DNA from: a virus
DNA: 26,217 nt
Virus record (IMG/VR): IMGVR_UViG_3300009506_000169
Coordinates: 1 to 26,217 of that record
Reading direction: 5' to 3' (one strand)
Shown: in pieces, positions 6,681 through 13,144 of the stretch
Layout: each line of letters begins with the position of its first letter
Numbering within the stretch: position 1 is the first letter of the stretch
Notes under the pieces: generated by a model
The model's input: the letters and a program-made list of their open reading frames with translations, nothing else
Databases searched by the model: none
What the model was told of the DNA's origin: nothing
Made by a program: the position numbers and the translations under genes

Positions 6681-7124
6681 ATGACTAAACGGAAACGGCA
6701 ACGCGAAAACAATCAAACGGCAACTGAAAAAGAGCTTGAATTGCAGTATCTATATCGGTATAAAAGTCTTAAACATAACAATATCAGCGGAATCGCCGCC
6801 CGTCTAGTTCAAAGCGGTACAAAATGGGGCGGATTGGTTGCTATCGCATATTTAGCATACGAAGCAATCATAGTACTTGCTGGGCAGACAACAAGGGCTG
6901 AGTTTGCTTTTTTAATTATATCGGAGCTGAATACAGACAGTTGGGTAGGATATCTATTCGGGGTGGTTGGGACTATATTTGGGGTAGCAAGTGAGAGGCT
7001 TCGCAGGAAAACAATTGCACGCCTTTCCAAAAGAATTGCCGAATTTGAAAAGGAGCAAAATCCTGAAAGACTGAGTTCTGGTTTGACCGAGCTTGGCGAA
7101 ACGCATGGAGATGATAAATTATGA
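6681..7124 (+). CDS. Unknown two-span membrane protein (cargo pair, gene 1)
   Basis: 147 residues from the ATG at 6681; an in-frame extension back to 6348 only runs through the ankyrin gene. A basic N-terminus (TKRKRQREN) is followed by two hydrophobic segments, about residues 49-68 and 87-104, then a charged helical tail rich in Arg, Lys and Glu with a PERLSSGLTELGET motif. No family recognised. The gene is visibly AT-richer than its neighbours, has no strong Shine-Dalgarno, and shares ATGA with the next gene, so the two products probably work together. Horizontal acquisition is likely. Confidence 0.7.
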   Translation: MTKRKRQRENNQTATEKELELQYLYRYKSLKHNNISGIAARLVQSGTKWGGLVAIAYLAYEAIIVLAGQTTRAEFAFLIISELNTDSWVGYLFGVVGTIFGVASERLRRKTIARLSKRIAEFEKEQNPERLSSGLTELGETHGDDKL

Positions 7125-7720
7125 ACAGTGGTCTGTTTTCTATTCTGACACTTTTAAGCTTGTGGGTATTCTGGACCTATCTCTGGAAAGAATACGCAAT
7201 TTCCCTTTTGCGCGAAGAGCTTTTTTCTCTCCGGGAACAGCTCTTTAATCTCGCACACAAAGAGAGAAAAATCGCGTTTGATTCTGTGGTTTATCGATCT
7301 CTCGAAATTACTCTGAACGGAACGATTCGATTCGGTCACTCTCTGAGTCTTATAAAACTATTTATTTTTAATTTCTTGAATGCAGCTGCATATCCAAATA
7401 GAAAGGTCGTAAGTAAGTTCCATGTCCAGTTTCTTCGGAGTTTCAAAAAGATAGAAGATAAGGAATTAAAATCTCGCATTGCGAATTTATCCTATCAATA
7501 TGAAAAAATTGTTGTTATGTATTTCGTGCGCACATCGCTACTATTTGCGGCTTTTGTTGGTGGAGTTATCCTTTACCGTATGTGCGTTGCTGCCACTAAA
7601 AAGATGTCGTCTGCCGGTCTCTTCAGAAGATCAGCGAAAGAGACGATCGATGCAATCGTTAATCCGTTTCTTCCGGCTTTAAAATATCAGGCCAGCCAGT
7701 CACTCTCACTCGCTGCGTGA
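7121..7720 (+). CDS. Unknown membrane protein (cargo pair, gene 2)
   Basis: 199 residues. An N-terminal hydrophobic helix (about 4-22, LFSILTLLSLWVFWTYLW) is followed by a charged helical region, a weaker hydrophobic stretch near 75-90, a basic helical middle, and a second strong span near 134-156. The tail is basic then Ala/Ser-rich. No family recognised and no catalytic motif seen. Translation is coupled to gene 1 by the ATGA overlap, and it has the same AT-rich composition. A two-protein membrane system with a defence or superinfection-exclusion role is possible, but rests only on location and architecture. Confidence 0.7.
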   Translation: MNSGLFSILTLLSLWVFWTYLWKEYAISLLREELFSLREQLFNLAHKERKIAFDSVVYRSLEITLNGTIRFGHSLSLIKLFIFNFLNAAAYPNRKVVSKFHVQFLRSFKKIEDKELKSRIANLSYQYEKIVVMYFVRTSLLFAAFVGGVILYRMCVAATKKMSSAGLFRRSAKETIDAIVNPFLPALKYQASQSLSLAA

Positions 7721-7732
7721 TTCGATAAATCC

Positions 7733-7738
7733 TTGACA
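7733..7738 (+). promoter_or_regulatory. Isolated -35-like TTGACA
   Basis: A perfect TTGACA lies 30 nt before the HTH gene at 7768, but no good -10 is found at 16-18 bp (the best, TGTGAT at 7751, is only 12 bp away). It could be an activator-dependent promoter or chance. Confidence 0.25.
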
Positions 7739-7767
7739 AAACAAAAAATCTGTGATCTGCAAATCTC

Positions 7768-8013
7768 ATGCAGGATCCGATTGCTCTTTTTGAAATCGAT
7801 CCGGATGACCGGATCGGACCACGCGAGGCGGCAAAAGAATTCAATCTCGGCTCTCCCCGCACAATCGCCAACTATCGCGACCGCGGCCTCCTGAAGTACG
7901 CGCGTCTCAATTCCCGCAAATACATTTATTCGCGAGCGCAATGTCGCGAAGTTCTGAAATCCCATACGATTCCCGCCACCCCGACACCACAGCTTCATTT
8001 TTTTGACGCGTAA
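7768..8013 (+). CDS. MerR/excisionase-like helix-turn-helix protein
   Basis: 81 residues. A pattern typical of the excisionase/MerR winged HTH is present: IGPREAAKEFNLGSPRTIAN, then YRDRGLLKYARLNSRKYIYS and RAQCREVLKS, i.e. recognition helix, wing and terminal helix. It sits alone between the cargo genes and the late region, with its own candidate -35 and a terminator-like hairpin downstream. By position it might be the middle or late regulator equivalent of Mu Mor/C, but its fold is not that of Mor/C. Fold call reasonable, role inferred. Confidence 0.7.
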   Translation: MQDPIALFEIDPDDRIGPREAAKEFNLGSPRTIANYRDRGLLKYARLNSRKYIYSRAQCREVLKSHTIPATPTPQLHFFDA

Positions 8014-8032
8014 GCGGAAAGTTTGGCACTTG

Positions 8033-8057
8033 TTCGAACGATGCGCAATCGTGCGAA
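8033..8057. promoter_or_regulatory. Imperfect dyad, TTCGAACGAT-GCGCA-ATCGTGCGAA
   Basis: Ten-bp arms with one mismatch around GCGCA, 20 bp beyond the HTH gene and about 110 bp before the first late gene. It is a candidate activator or operator site for late transcription. Position-based inference only. Confidence 0.4.
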
Positions 8058-8120
8058 TCATGTCCGTTGCCACCACCGAAAATTTGTGATTTAATCTCCT
8101 CATCAAATTTCAATGTGGAA

Positions 8121-8137
8121 GCGAAAAAGTTTTTCGC
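8121..8137. repeat. Perfect palindrome GCGAAAAA-G-TTTTTCGC
   Basis: Eight-bp arms around one G. The right arm overlaps the first two bases of the GC-rich terminator stem, so the two RNA structures cannot both form in full. It may be part of an attenuation-like switch or simply a terminator leader. Confidence 0.4.
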
Positions 8138-8159
8138 GGGGGGAGACCCCCGCATTTTT
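8136..8159 (+). terminator. Intrinsic-terminator-like hairpin before late genes
   Basis: GCGGGGG-GAGA-CCCCCGC is a perfect 7-bp GC stem with a tetraloop, followed by ATTTTT. It would end transcription from the cargo/HTH region. It lies only 8 nt before the ATG of the first holin-like gene, so late transcripts either start within or after it, read through it, or use it as a 5' hairpin. Confidence 0.65.
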
Positions 8160-8167
8160 CGAGCGAT

Positions 8168-8434
8168 ATGGCACTACCGAGACAAAAGCAGAATCACCAG
8201 GTCCATCTTTTTGATGCATCACGACCGGCGCCCGGTCCTCTGTTTACGCTGAAGGATATGATCCACTACTTCGTCCTGCTTGTGACGATGGTGGTCTTCT
8301 ATTTCACGGCGCTGAAAGATCAAGAAGTGCGGATCGCGATCCTTGAAACGAAGATCGATTCTATCACTCATACACTCGAAGATATCAAGATCCAGAGCCG
8401 GTCCGTGCTCGACGCTCTCACGCAAGGAAGGTAA
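8168..8434 (+). CDS. Small membrane protein, holin/antiholin candidate
   Basis: 88 residues. A ~30-residue polar leader is followed by one membrane span (about 32-49, IHYFVLLVTMVVFYFTAL), then a heptad-rich tail (EVRIAILETKIDSITHTLED) likely to be a coiled coil. The Shine-Dalgarno before 8168 is weak; an internal ATG at codon 31 preceded by GAAGGAT is an alternative start that would keep the span and coiled coil. It is followed 2 nt later by a second small membrane protein and then the spanin, so it belongs to the lysis cassette. Whether it is the holin or its partner cannot be told. Confidence 0.72.
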   Translation: MALPRQKQNHQVHLFDASRPAPGPLFTLKDMIHYFVLLVTMVVFYFTALKDQEVRIAILETKIDSITHTLEDIKIQSRSVLDALTQGR

Positions 8435-8436
8435 AC

Positions 8437-8697
8437 ATGGAACGAATCATCACTCTGGCAGTAGGTCTTCTGATCATTCTCGGGTCAAACTTCATGTCGA
8501 TCATCACGAACGACAGCGTGATCATCGACACGTCAGTCATCAGGCTGACAAATCTCGGAGCGTTGACGCTGACCGGAATCGGTTTGATCATCTACTCCAT
8601 TCCTCCCGTTGTCTTCGGCAAGATCGGAAAATTTTTCATGTGGGTACTGAGCGCTGTTCGCGGCGGATCCAGCAAAGGCCAGGACGGTGCAGTGTGA
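8437..8697 (+). CDS. Two-span holin-like membrane protein
   Basis: 86 residues with two hydrophobic segments (about 4-24, IITLAVGLLIILGSNFMS, and 37-60, LTNLGALTLTGIGLIIYS) separated by a short polar loop, and a basic/Gly-Ser tail: the architecture of a class II holin. AAGGAAGG lies upstream of the ATG. The end overlaps the spanin start as GTGTGA. It should make the inner-membrane lesions that release the endolysin. Assignment rests on topology and neighbours. Confidence 0.75.
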   Translation: MERIITLAVGLLIILGSNFMSIITNDSVIIDTSVIRLTNLGALTLTGIGLIIYSIPPVVFGKIGKFFMWVLSAVRGGSSKGQDGAV

Positions 8698-9152
8698 AGC
8701 ACCGGTTCATACAACCTCGTATGGCGAGGGTTTTTTCCCTCTTTACCCTCGCCATCTTTTTCATTCTCGGGTGCCGGTCCGGCCAGATCGGTCCCGTTGA
8801 TGTAAAGGGTCAGCAGCAGCGAAATGCCGAAACACAGGGTCGTCTGGATCATGCGATCAAAGTTGCTGAGTCGGCGAAGTCGTGTGAAGGAGGGATGAGT
8901 GACGAAGAAAAACAGGATTTGATTGCCTCTCTGTACGATGCGAAATCGCGCCTGCGTGAGTGTTCATCCGCCCTGCAAAGACAGGAGGATTACACAAAAG
9001 AACAGGGGAAAGAGATCGCGTCCCAGAAACGAGAAATCGACTCTCTGGCATTCTTCGCCCGGATCGGAAAGATAGCGCTCGGCGTTATCGGTTTGCTGTG
9101 TGCAGCAGTGATTGTGATGGCAGTGGTTCGATTATACCTCGGAAGGCGGTAA
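8694..9152 (+). CDS. Candidate unimolecular spanin (u-spanin) lipoprotein
   Basis: 152 residues from a GTG that overlaps the holin stop, with AGGACGG upstream. The leader is basic, then hydrophobic, then the lipobox FFILGC (lipidated Cys27), directing it to the outer membrane. The periplasmic part is polar and helical, with long Gln/Glu/Arg heptad-like stretches and two more cysteines (C64, C90). A C-terminal inner-membrane span (about 125-148) precedes a basic YLGRR tail. Lipobox plus C-terminal transmembrane anchor in one chain is the plan of phage T1 gp11, which fuses the two membranes in the last step of lysis. It directly follows two holin-like genes. Confidence 0.8.
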   Translation: MKHRFIQPRMARVFSLFTLAIFFILGCRSGQIGPVDVKGQQQRNAETQGRLDHAIKVAESAKSCEGGMSDEEKQDLIASLYDAKSRLRECSSALQRQEDYTKEQGKEIASQKREIDSLAFFARIGKIALGVIGLLCAAVIVMAVVRLYLGRR

Positions 9153-9727
9153 TGGCGTATTCGGCAACGGTAAAGGAGCGTGCATACACCCTGTTTCTGA
9201 TGGGGAACAATCCGGAGCAGGTTGCCGACATTTTGCGCGAGTCGCACCCGAAGATGAGCGCGAACACGATTCGCGCATGGGCTGAGAGCGAGAACGAATC
9301 GGGTGAGACCTGGTTCGATCTTCGCGGACGTGTTGATTCAGCGGCCCGCAAGCGGATCGAATCGCAGGCGGCGAGCGAGCGTGCACGGGGTAAATCCAGG
9401 GCATCGATGATCGCGGCGGGGCTTTACGATCAGATTGTAAAGGCTCTTGCGGATATGGAGATCAAGTCGATCGAGCAGGCAGTCTATGCGTTTCGCACGA
9501 TGCAAGAAGCCGCGATCAAACTGGAAGACGCGGAAATGGAACGGTGGCACCCGGTCAACGCGTCGACGGTAGTGCTCGAAGTTCTGGAAGAGATTCCGGA
9601 TGTGAAAAAGGCCCTCCGCGCGAACTGGGGTCAGTTTACGAAGCGACTGTCCGAGCGCCTTGATCGCGCGACGGACAGTAAAGAGATCGAAGTGGCGGCG
9701 ATAGAACCGCCGTCTCGAAGGAGATGA
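9152..9727 (+). CDS. Terminase small subunit, Mu gp27 / DUF1804-like
   Basis: 191 residues. The ATG overlaps the spanin stop as TAATG, with GGAAGGCGG upstream. The N-terminal HTH (VKERAYTLFLMGNNPEQVAD) is followed by an alternative-repeat helix (NTIRAWAES) and the ETWFDLRGRVDSAARKR segment typical of DUF1804-like proteins. A helical middle and a basic C-terminus follow. It should recognise phage DNA and present it to the large subunit. The next gene is the large subunit, which supports the call. Family match is by pattern. Confidence 0.82.
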   Translation: MAYSATVKERAYTLFLMGNNPEQVADILRESHPKMSANTIRAWAESENESGETWFDLRGRVDSAARKRIESQAASERARGKSRASMIAAGLYDQIVKALADMEIKSIEQAVYAFRTMQEAAIKLEDAEMERWHPVNASTVVLEVLEEIPDVKKALRANWGQFTKRLSERLDRATDSKEIEVAAIEPPSRRR

Positions 9728-9731
9728 CATT

Positions 9732-9812
9732 ATGAAAAAATTTTCATTTTTTGCGATGCTTGCGTTTCTCCTCTTCGCAGGATGCGGACCGGTTTTCGCG
9801 GAGGAGAACACG
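9732..9812 (+). other. In-frame lipoprotein signal peptide fused ahead of terminase
   Basis: Twenty-seven codons from a well-placed ATG (AAGGAG at 9718-9723, 8-nt spacing): basic start, hydrophobic core, lipobox FAGC, then an FAEE cleavage-like end, running directly into the terminase ATG without a stop. It may be the remnant of a small lipoprotein gene whose 3' part and stop have been lost, or a decoy product. Confidence 0.6.
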
Positions 9813-11435
9813 ATGAACGAAAAAGATCGTCAGTTTCTCGAATCGATTATTGAGCGAGGGGATCGTCAGTACAACCGGCAGACGCAGGAAGAGTTCATGC
9901 TCAAGCACATTGTGGTCCGAGAAGACGCTTTTATCAAGCCGTATTCATTCGATGGATATGCCGTATGGCGTGACATCACGCGAAAGGTAAAAAATGCCAC
10001 GAATGTTGTGTTCCAAAAGGCCGCGCAGGTCACCTACTCAACATGGGCACTCTCTCGGCTCGCGTGGAAAATAGATGGAACACGATTGAAGGCCGGGGTT
10101 TTCTTCCCGGACGACACGGCAATGAAGATTTTCGTGCAGGATAGAGCAAATCCATTTCTTGAAGATTCAAAATATCTGCGAAAGCAACTGGCCTCCGGCG
10201 ATGTAAATAACACGAGTCTGAAACGCCTTACCGATGCAACCCTGGCATTCCGCGGGACATGGTCAAAAACAAAAGTCAAATCGATCGACCTGGACATCGT
10301 TATGCTCGACGAGGTGGATGAGCACGATGCCGAAAATATTGAATTCGTACCCGACCGGATGCTGGCGTCAAAACTCGCCTGGATGATGGCCGGTTCCCAG
10401 CCCTCCTTTCCCGACTTCGGGATCAACGCGATGTATAAAAAATCGACCGCGTCAAAATGGTTGATCCGGTGTTCGTGCGGTCACTGGTCGGATCTGGTTC
10501 AGCGCATGCTCGAAGACCCGGAGATGGTAATCAGAACCGGAAAGTCCGGCAGTCATTACGTATGCGAAAAGTGCGGAAAGAAACTCAATAATCAACGTGG
10601 CGAAAACGTAGCGACGAATATTTCTCATCCGATTCCCGGGTTCCTGGTTTCGCAACTATACACCCCGCTCGATCCGTTCCGCGTAATTGATCGATTCAGG
10701 AATGCGAATACTACCTTGAAACGAAAGGCTTTTTATATTTCCGTTATCGGTGTCCCGTATACGACAGATGAAGAGCAACCGGTTACGCAAACTCTTCTCG
10801 ATCAATTCCGGGGTGATCAGACTCTCCGCTCCGGATCGGAATGGTTCACATACTTCGGGGCAGACCAGGGCGATATCGTCCACATGGTCTTTGCAGAACC
10901 GACCACCGATGCCCGTCTGAGGATCATCGGACTTGCGAAGCTTTCTGTTCTTGATGAGGTCGCGCACCATGCGAAGATCGAAGCGTTTTCAGTTTATTCA
11001 GGAATCATCGATGCGATGCCGAACAAAAGCTGGGCCCTCCGTCTCGCGCTGCGCTACCCGGACAACATTCGTATCCAGTATTTTTCAAAACGATTCGCAG
11101 AGAAGAACGAAACGATCCCCGGTGACGATGAGGGTGTCGACGTGGTTTTCGCGAATCGGGACGAGTCGTTGCAGGATACGATTGATGCTATCAAGGCAGG
11201 GATGTTCATCTTTCCGGATAAGACCCGCCTGTCCGGACCGGACCTTGCTCTGGCTGAAGAATTCGACACTCATCTGAAAAACCTGATTCGGGAGCGAGGA
11301 GAAGACGCGTCCGGAAAGCCGGTGTATCAGTTCAAAAAGAAAATCGCGAACCACTTCGGGATGGCACTGAACTCTCTGCGACTCGCGTATGAATCTTCCG
11401 GCGAATCGGAAGGGGTCTCGCCGCTCGTATCATAA
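9813..11435 (+). CDS. Terminase large subunit, GpA-like; N-terminal lipoprotein-like extension from 9732 in frame
   Basis: 540 residues from the ATG at 9813 (GAGGAG 6 nt upstream). The packaging ATPase has a divergent Walker A region (QKAAQVTYST, residues 68-77, without the usual Lys-Ser/Thr), a Walker B (DIVMLDEVDE, from residue 161), a zinc ribbon (C220, C222, C251, C254) and a nuclease part beginning near GADQGD with a later DAMPNKSWALRL motif. The frame is also open to an ATG at 9732 with an even better AAGGAG. That upstream part encodes a textbook lipoprotein signal (LLFAGCGPVFA) that makes no sense on a cytoplasmic motor. I therefore favour 9813 as the terminase start. Motor identity is firm. 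Confidence 0.88.
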   Translation: MNEKDRQFLESIIERGDRQYNRQTQEEFMLKHIVVREDAFIKPYSFDGYAVWRDITRKVKNATNVVFQKAAQVTYSTWALSRLAWKIDGTRLKAGVFFPDDTAMKIFVQDRANPFLEDSKYLRKQLASGDVNNTSLKRLTDATLAFRGTWSKTKVKSIDLDIVMLDEVDEHDAENIEFVPDRMLASKLAWMMAGSQPSFPDFGINAMYKKSTASKWLIRCSCGHWSDLVQRMLEDPEMVIRTGKSGSHYVCEKCGKKLNNQRGENVATNISHPIPGFLVSQLYTPLDPFRVIDRFRNANTTLKRKAFYISVIGVPYTTDEEQPVTQTLLDQFRGDQTLRSGSEWFTYFGADQGDIVHMVFAEPTTDARLRIIGLAKLSVLDEVAHHAKIEAFSVYSGIIDAMPNKSWALRLALRYPDNIRIQYFSKRFAEKNETIPGDDEGVDVVFANRDESLQDTIDAIKAGMFIFPDKTRLSGPDLALAEEFDTHLKNLIRERGEDASGKPVYQFKKKIANHFGMALNSLRLAYESSGESEGVSPLVS

Positions 11436-11462
11436 GAAACGGAAACGGAAAAGGGAAACGGA

Positions 11463-11876
11463 ATGGATCAGTTCAAACTCACAATCAATCTTGCGAAGGT
11501 GGATCAACAGGATGCAGTCCTGATGAAAAACATCGTCAACGACGTTCAGCTTTACGATCGCGATCTCGGTGACGATGGTGAAACGTTGAAGGTCAAAAAC
11601 AGCACCGGCCTTGAAGAGGTGGTGTTGCGCGGAACCGGAACGTTTTTGCTGATCGAATCTCACTGGGAGAACTCCGATCAGGCAGCCGGTATCGTTGCGG
11701 GCGCAAGGGCTCCCGTTGAGGTGCAACTTCAAGTTGCCGGCGTGTGGTCAACGTCATGGCTGCCTGGATCCCGTTTTACATTTGAGGATTGCGGAACGAT
11801 AACCGGATTTCGCGTTCGCAATCCGGACGCTACCGATCATGTCTCGAAAGTACGGTTCATCCACGGAGCGGTTTAA
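11463..11876 (+). CDS. Hypothetical structural protein
   Basis: 137 residues, beta-rich with no signal or membrane span. The N-terminal ~45 residues carry a helical segment; the C-terminal half (VEVQLQVAGVWSTSWLPGS and FTFEDCGTITGFRVRN) looks like a beta-sandwich. AAAAGGGAAACGG precedes the ATG. It lies between the large terminase and the protease genes, a place sometimes held by head-fibre or decoration proteins. Family not recognised. The stop is 2 nt before the next start. Confidence 0.68.
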   Translation: MDQFKLTINLAKVDQQDAVLMKNIVNDVQLYDRDLGDDGETLKVKNSTGLEEVVLRGTGTFLLIESHWENSDQAAGIVAGARAPVEVQLQVAGVWSTSWLPGSRFTFEDCGTITGFRVRNPDATDHVSKVRFIHGAV

Positions 11877-11878
11877 CG

Positions 11879-12973
11879 ATGTGGGAGATCGATAAAAAAG
11901 CGGGGATTGCTCGTCTCGGCGACTGCGAGATCGGTAGAGACGGGACCGGGCGGATCAAACTCGCTTCGGCGAGTATCGTTGCAGCTCAGGCAGTCCTCTC
12001 GGCGCAAGAGGCAAAACCGGTTATCGAAGGTGATTATCTCACGGTTCCGTTTCGTTCTCTATCTGCTGTACTGATCGAAGGGTGGTGGCTTGATCTGACG
12101 GATGAGGCTATGCTCAGAGCGGCAGTCCCTCTTTTTGACAGAGTTACAATTTATGGGAATCACAAACCAGACGTAAACGCTTGGCTTGGGGTTATGATGA
12201 GCCCGACATGGTCGCCGGCGAGCGGCTCGAATCCTGCCGGAGTGAATACTCTTTTTAAGATCGATGCGAAGGAAAACCCCCGTATCGCGAAAGGTCTCAC
12301 GATGGAGCCACCGGCTATCAATGCCGCATCAGTTGAGATTCGATTCGCTGCACAACGATCCCATTCTGATATGGGGTGGGAGTTCTATGAAAATCTTGGC
12401 CGGGAGGTGGACGGAGAAATCGTTCGCTATCTCGTGACGAAGATTTTTCGCATTCCGGAGGTTTCACTGGTTTATTCCGGTGCGGATCCGAATGCGCGGC
12501 AATTATCGGTCCCTGGAATCAACATGGAGGAAAAAGGAAACATGGAACCAAAAAACGACATCGAAAAGGTCGATTCAAAAAAACTGAAGGCGCTGGAAGC
12601 GGATAGCGCGGCTCTCGCTGAACTGAAAAAGGAGATCGGCGATGTCCCCGTGTCGGCCCTGCTCGACGCGAAGAAGTGGCACGACGGCGTACTCGAAAAA
12701 AATCGAGAAGCGGCGGTTGCCGCCTATCAGCTCGCGAAGGGTGAAGCGGCAAAGCCCGAGATGATCGAGATGATCAAATCGGCCAACTTTGCGCAGGCGG
12801 CTGCGTTCCTTGATGAGTTTCAGAAGGAAACGGACTCACGGCACCAGCTAAAGTGTAAGAAGTGCGGATCGCTCGAGATCTCGCGCGAACAATCTGCCGG
12901 TTCCTCGATTGAGACGGACGAACAGGAAGAATCTGGATTCAATTACGAGGATTACAAGATCGGGAAAAAGTGA
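11879..12973 (+). CDS. Prohead protease with C-terminal scaffold region
   Basis: 364 residues. The N-terminal ~210 residues match the phage prohead serine protease pattern: YGNHKPD with candidate His95, a Gly-rich strand (WLGVMMSPTW), INAASVEIRF with candidate Ser151, and PEVSLVYSGADPNAR. The C-terminal ~145 residues are charged, helical and Ala/Lys/Glu-rich as in capsid scaffolds, ending with a CKKCG knuckle and an acidic tail. The start at 11879 was preferred over an in-frame ATG at 11789 that lies inside the upstream gene. It cleaves and clears scaffold during head maturation. This arrangement parallels Mu I/Z and lambda C/Nu3. Catalytic residues are inferred from motif position. Confidence 0.8.
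   Translation: MWEIDKKAGIARLGDCEIGRDGTGRIKLASASIVAAQAVLSAQEAKPVIEGDYLTVPFRSLSAVLIEGWWLDLTDEAMLRAAVPLFDRVTIYGNHKPDVNAWLGVMMSPTWSPASGSNPAGVNTLFKIDAKENPRIAKGLTMEPPAINAASVEIRFAAQRSHSDMGWEFYENLGREVDGEIVRYLVTKIFRIPEVSLVYSGADPNARQLSVPGINMEEKGNMEPKNDIEKVDSKKLKALEADSAALAELKKEIGDVPVSALLDAKKWHDGVLEKNREAAVAAYQLAKGEAAKPEMIEMIKSANFAQAAAFLDEFQKETDSRHQLKCKKCGSLEISREQSAGSSIETDEQEESGFNYEDYKIGKK
12542..12973 (+). CDS. Nested scaffold protein from internal start
   Basis: In-frame ATG at codon 222 of the protease gene, preceded by GGAGG (12526-12530) and AAGGA close to the ATG. It would give a 143-residue product containing only the charged scaffold region. Mu Z and lambda Nu3 arise in just this way from protease genes. 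The sequence supports an internal start; its use is inferred. Confidence 0.6.
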   Translation: MEPKNDIEKVDSKKLKALEADSAALAELKKEIGDVPVSALLDAKKWHDGVLEKNREAAVAAYQLAKGEAAKPEMIEMIKSANFAQAAAFLDEFQKETDSRHQLKCKKCGSLEISREQSAGSSIETDEQEESGFNYEDYKIGKK

Positions 12974-13144
12974 GCCCGTCGTTAAACGCAACAGGAGCGC
13001 CGCATTTGAACGCTTGATTCAATAGCGTCGCGATGGTGGGGGCAGCGGTTTGGAACTCTCTGGAACCGGTTTCCCTGGCGCACACGGGCAATGATTTACA
13101 GGTCGACAAAGTCATACGACATAACGAGCACAAAACGGGACAAA
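12974..13144. other. Gap between scaffold and portal genes
   Basis: A 171-bp stretch in an otherwise packed late operon. Short open frames exist, including an extension of the portal frame back to an ATG at 13091, but none has a convincing Shine-Dalgarno or recognisable product. No strong hairpin or promoter was seen. Confidence 0.4.

Noticed and set aside
8017-8045. Sigma-54-like TGGCAC at about 8025
   Set aside because: No TTGC element at the required spacing follows, so it is not a sigma-54 promoter.
12939-13133. Minus-strand 64-codon frame with several cysteines in the scaffold-portal gap
   Set aside because: Against the direction of the operon, no ribosome site, cysteines not in a metal-binding pattern.
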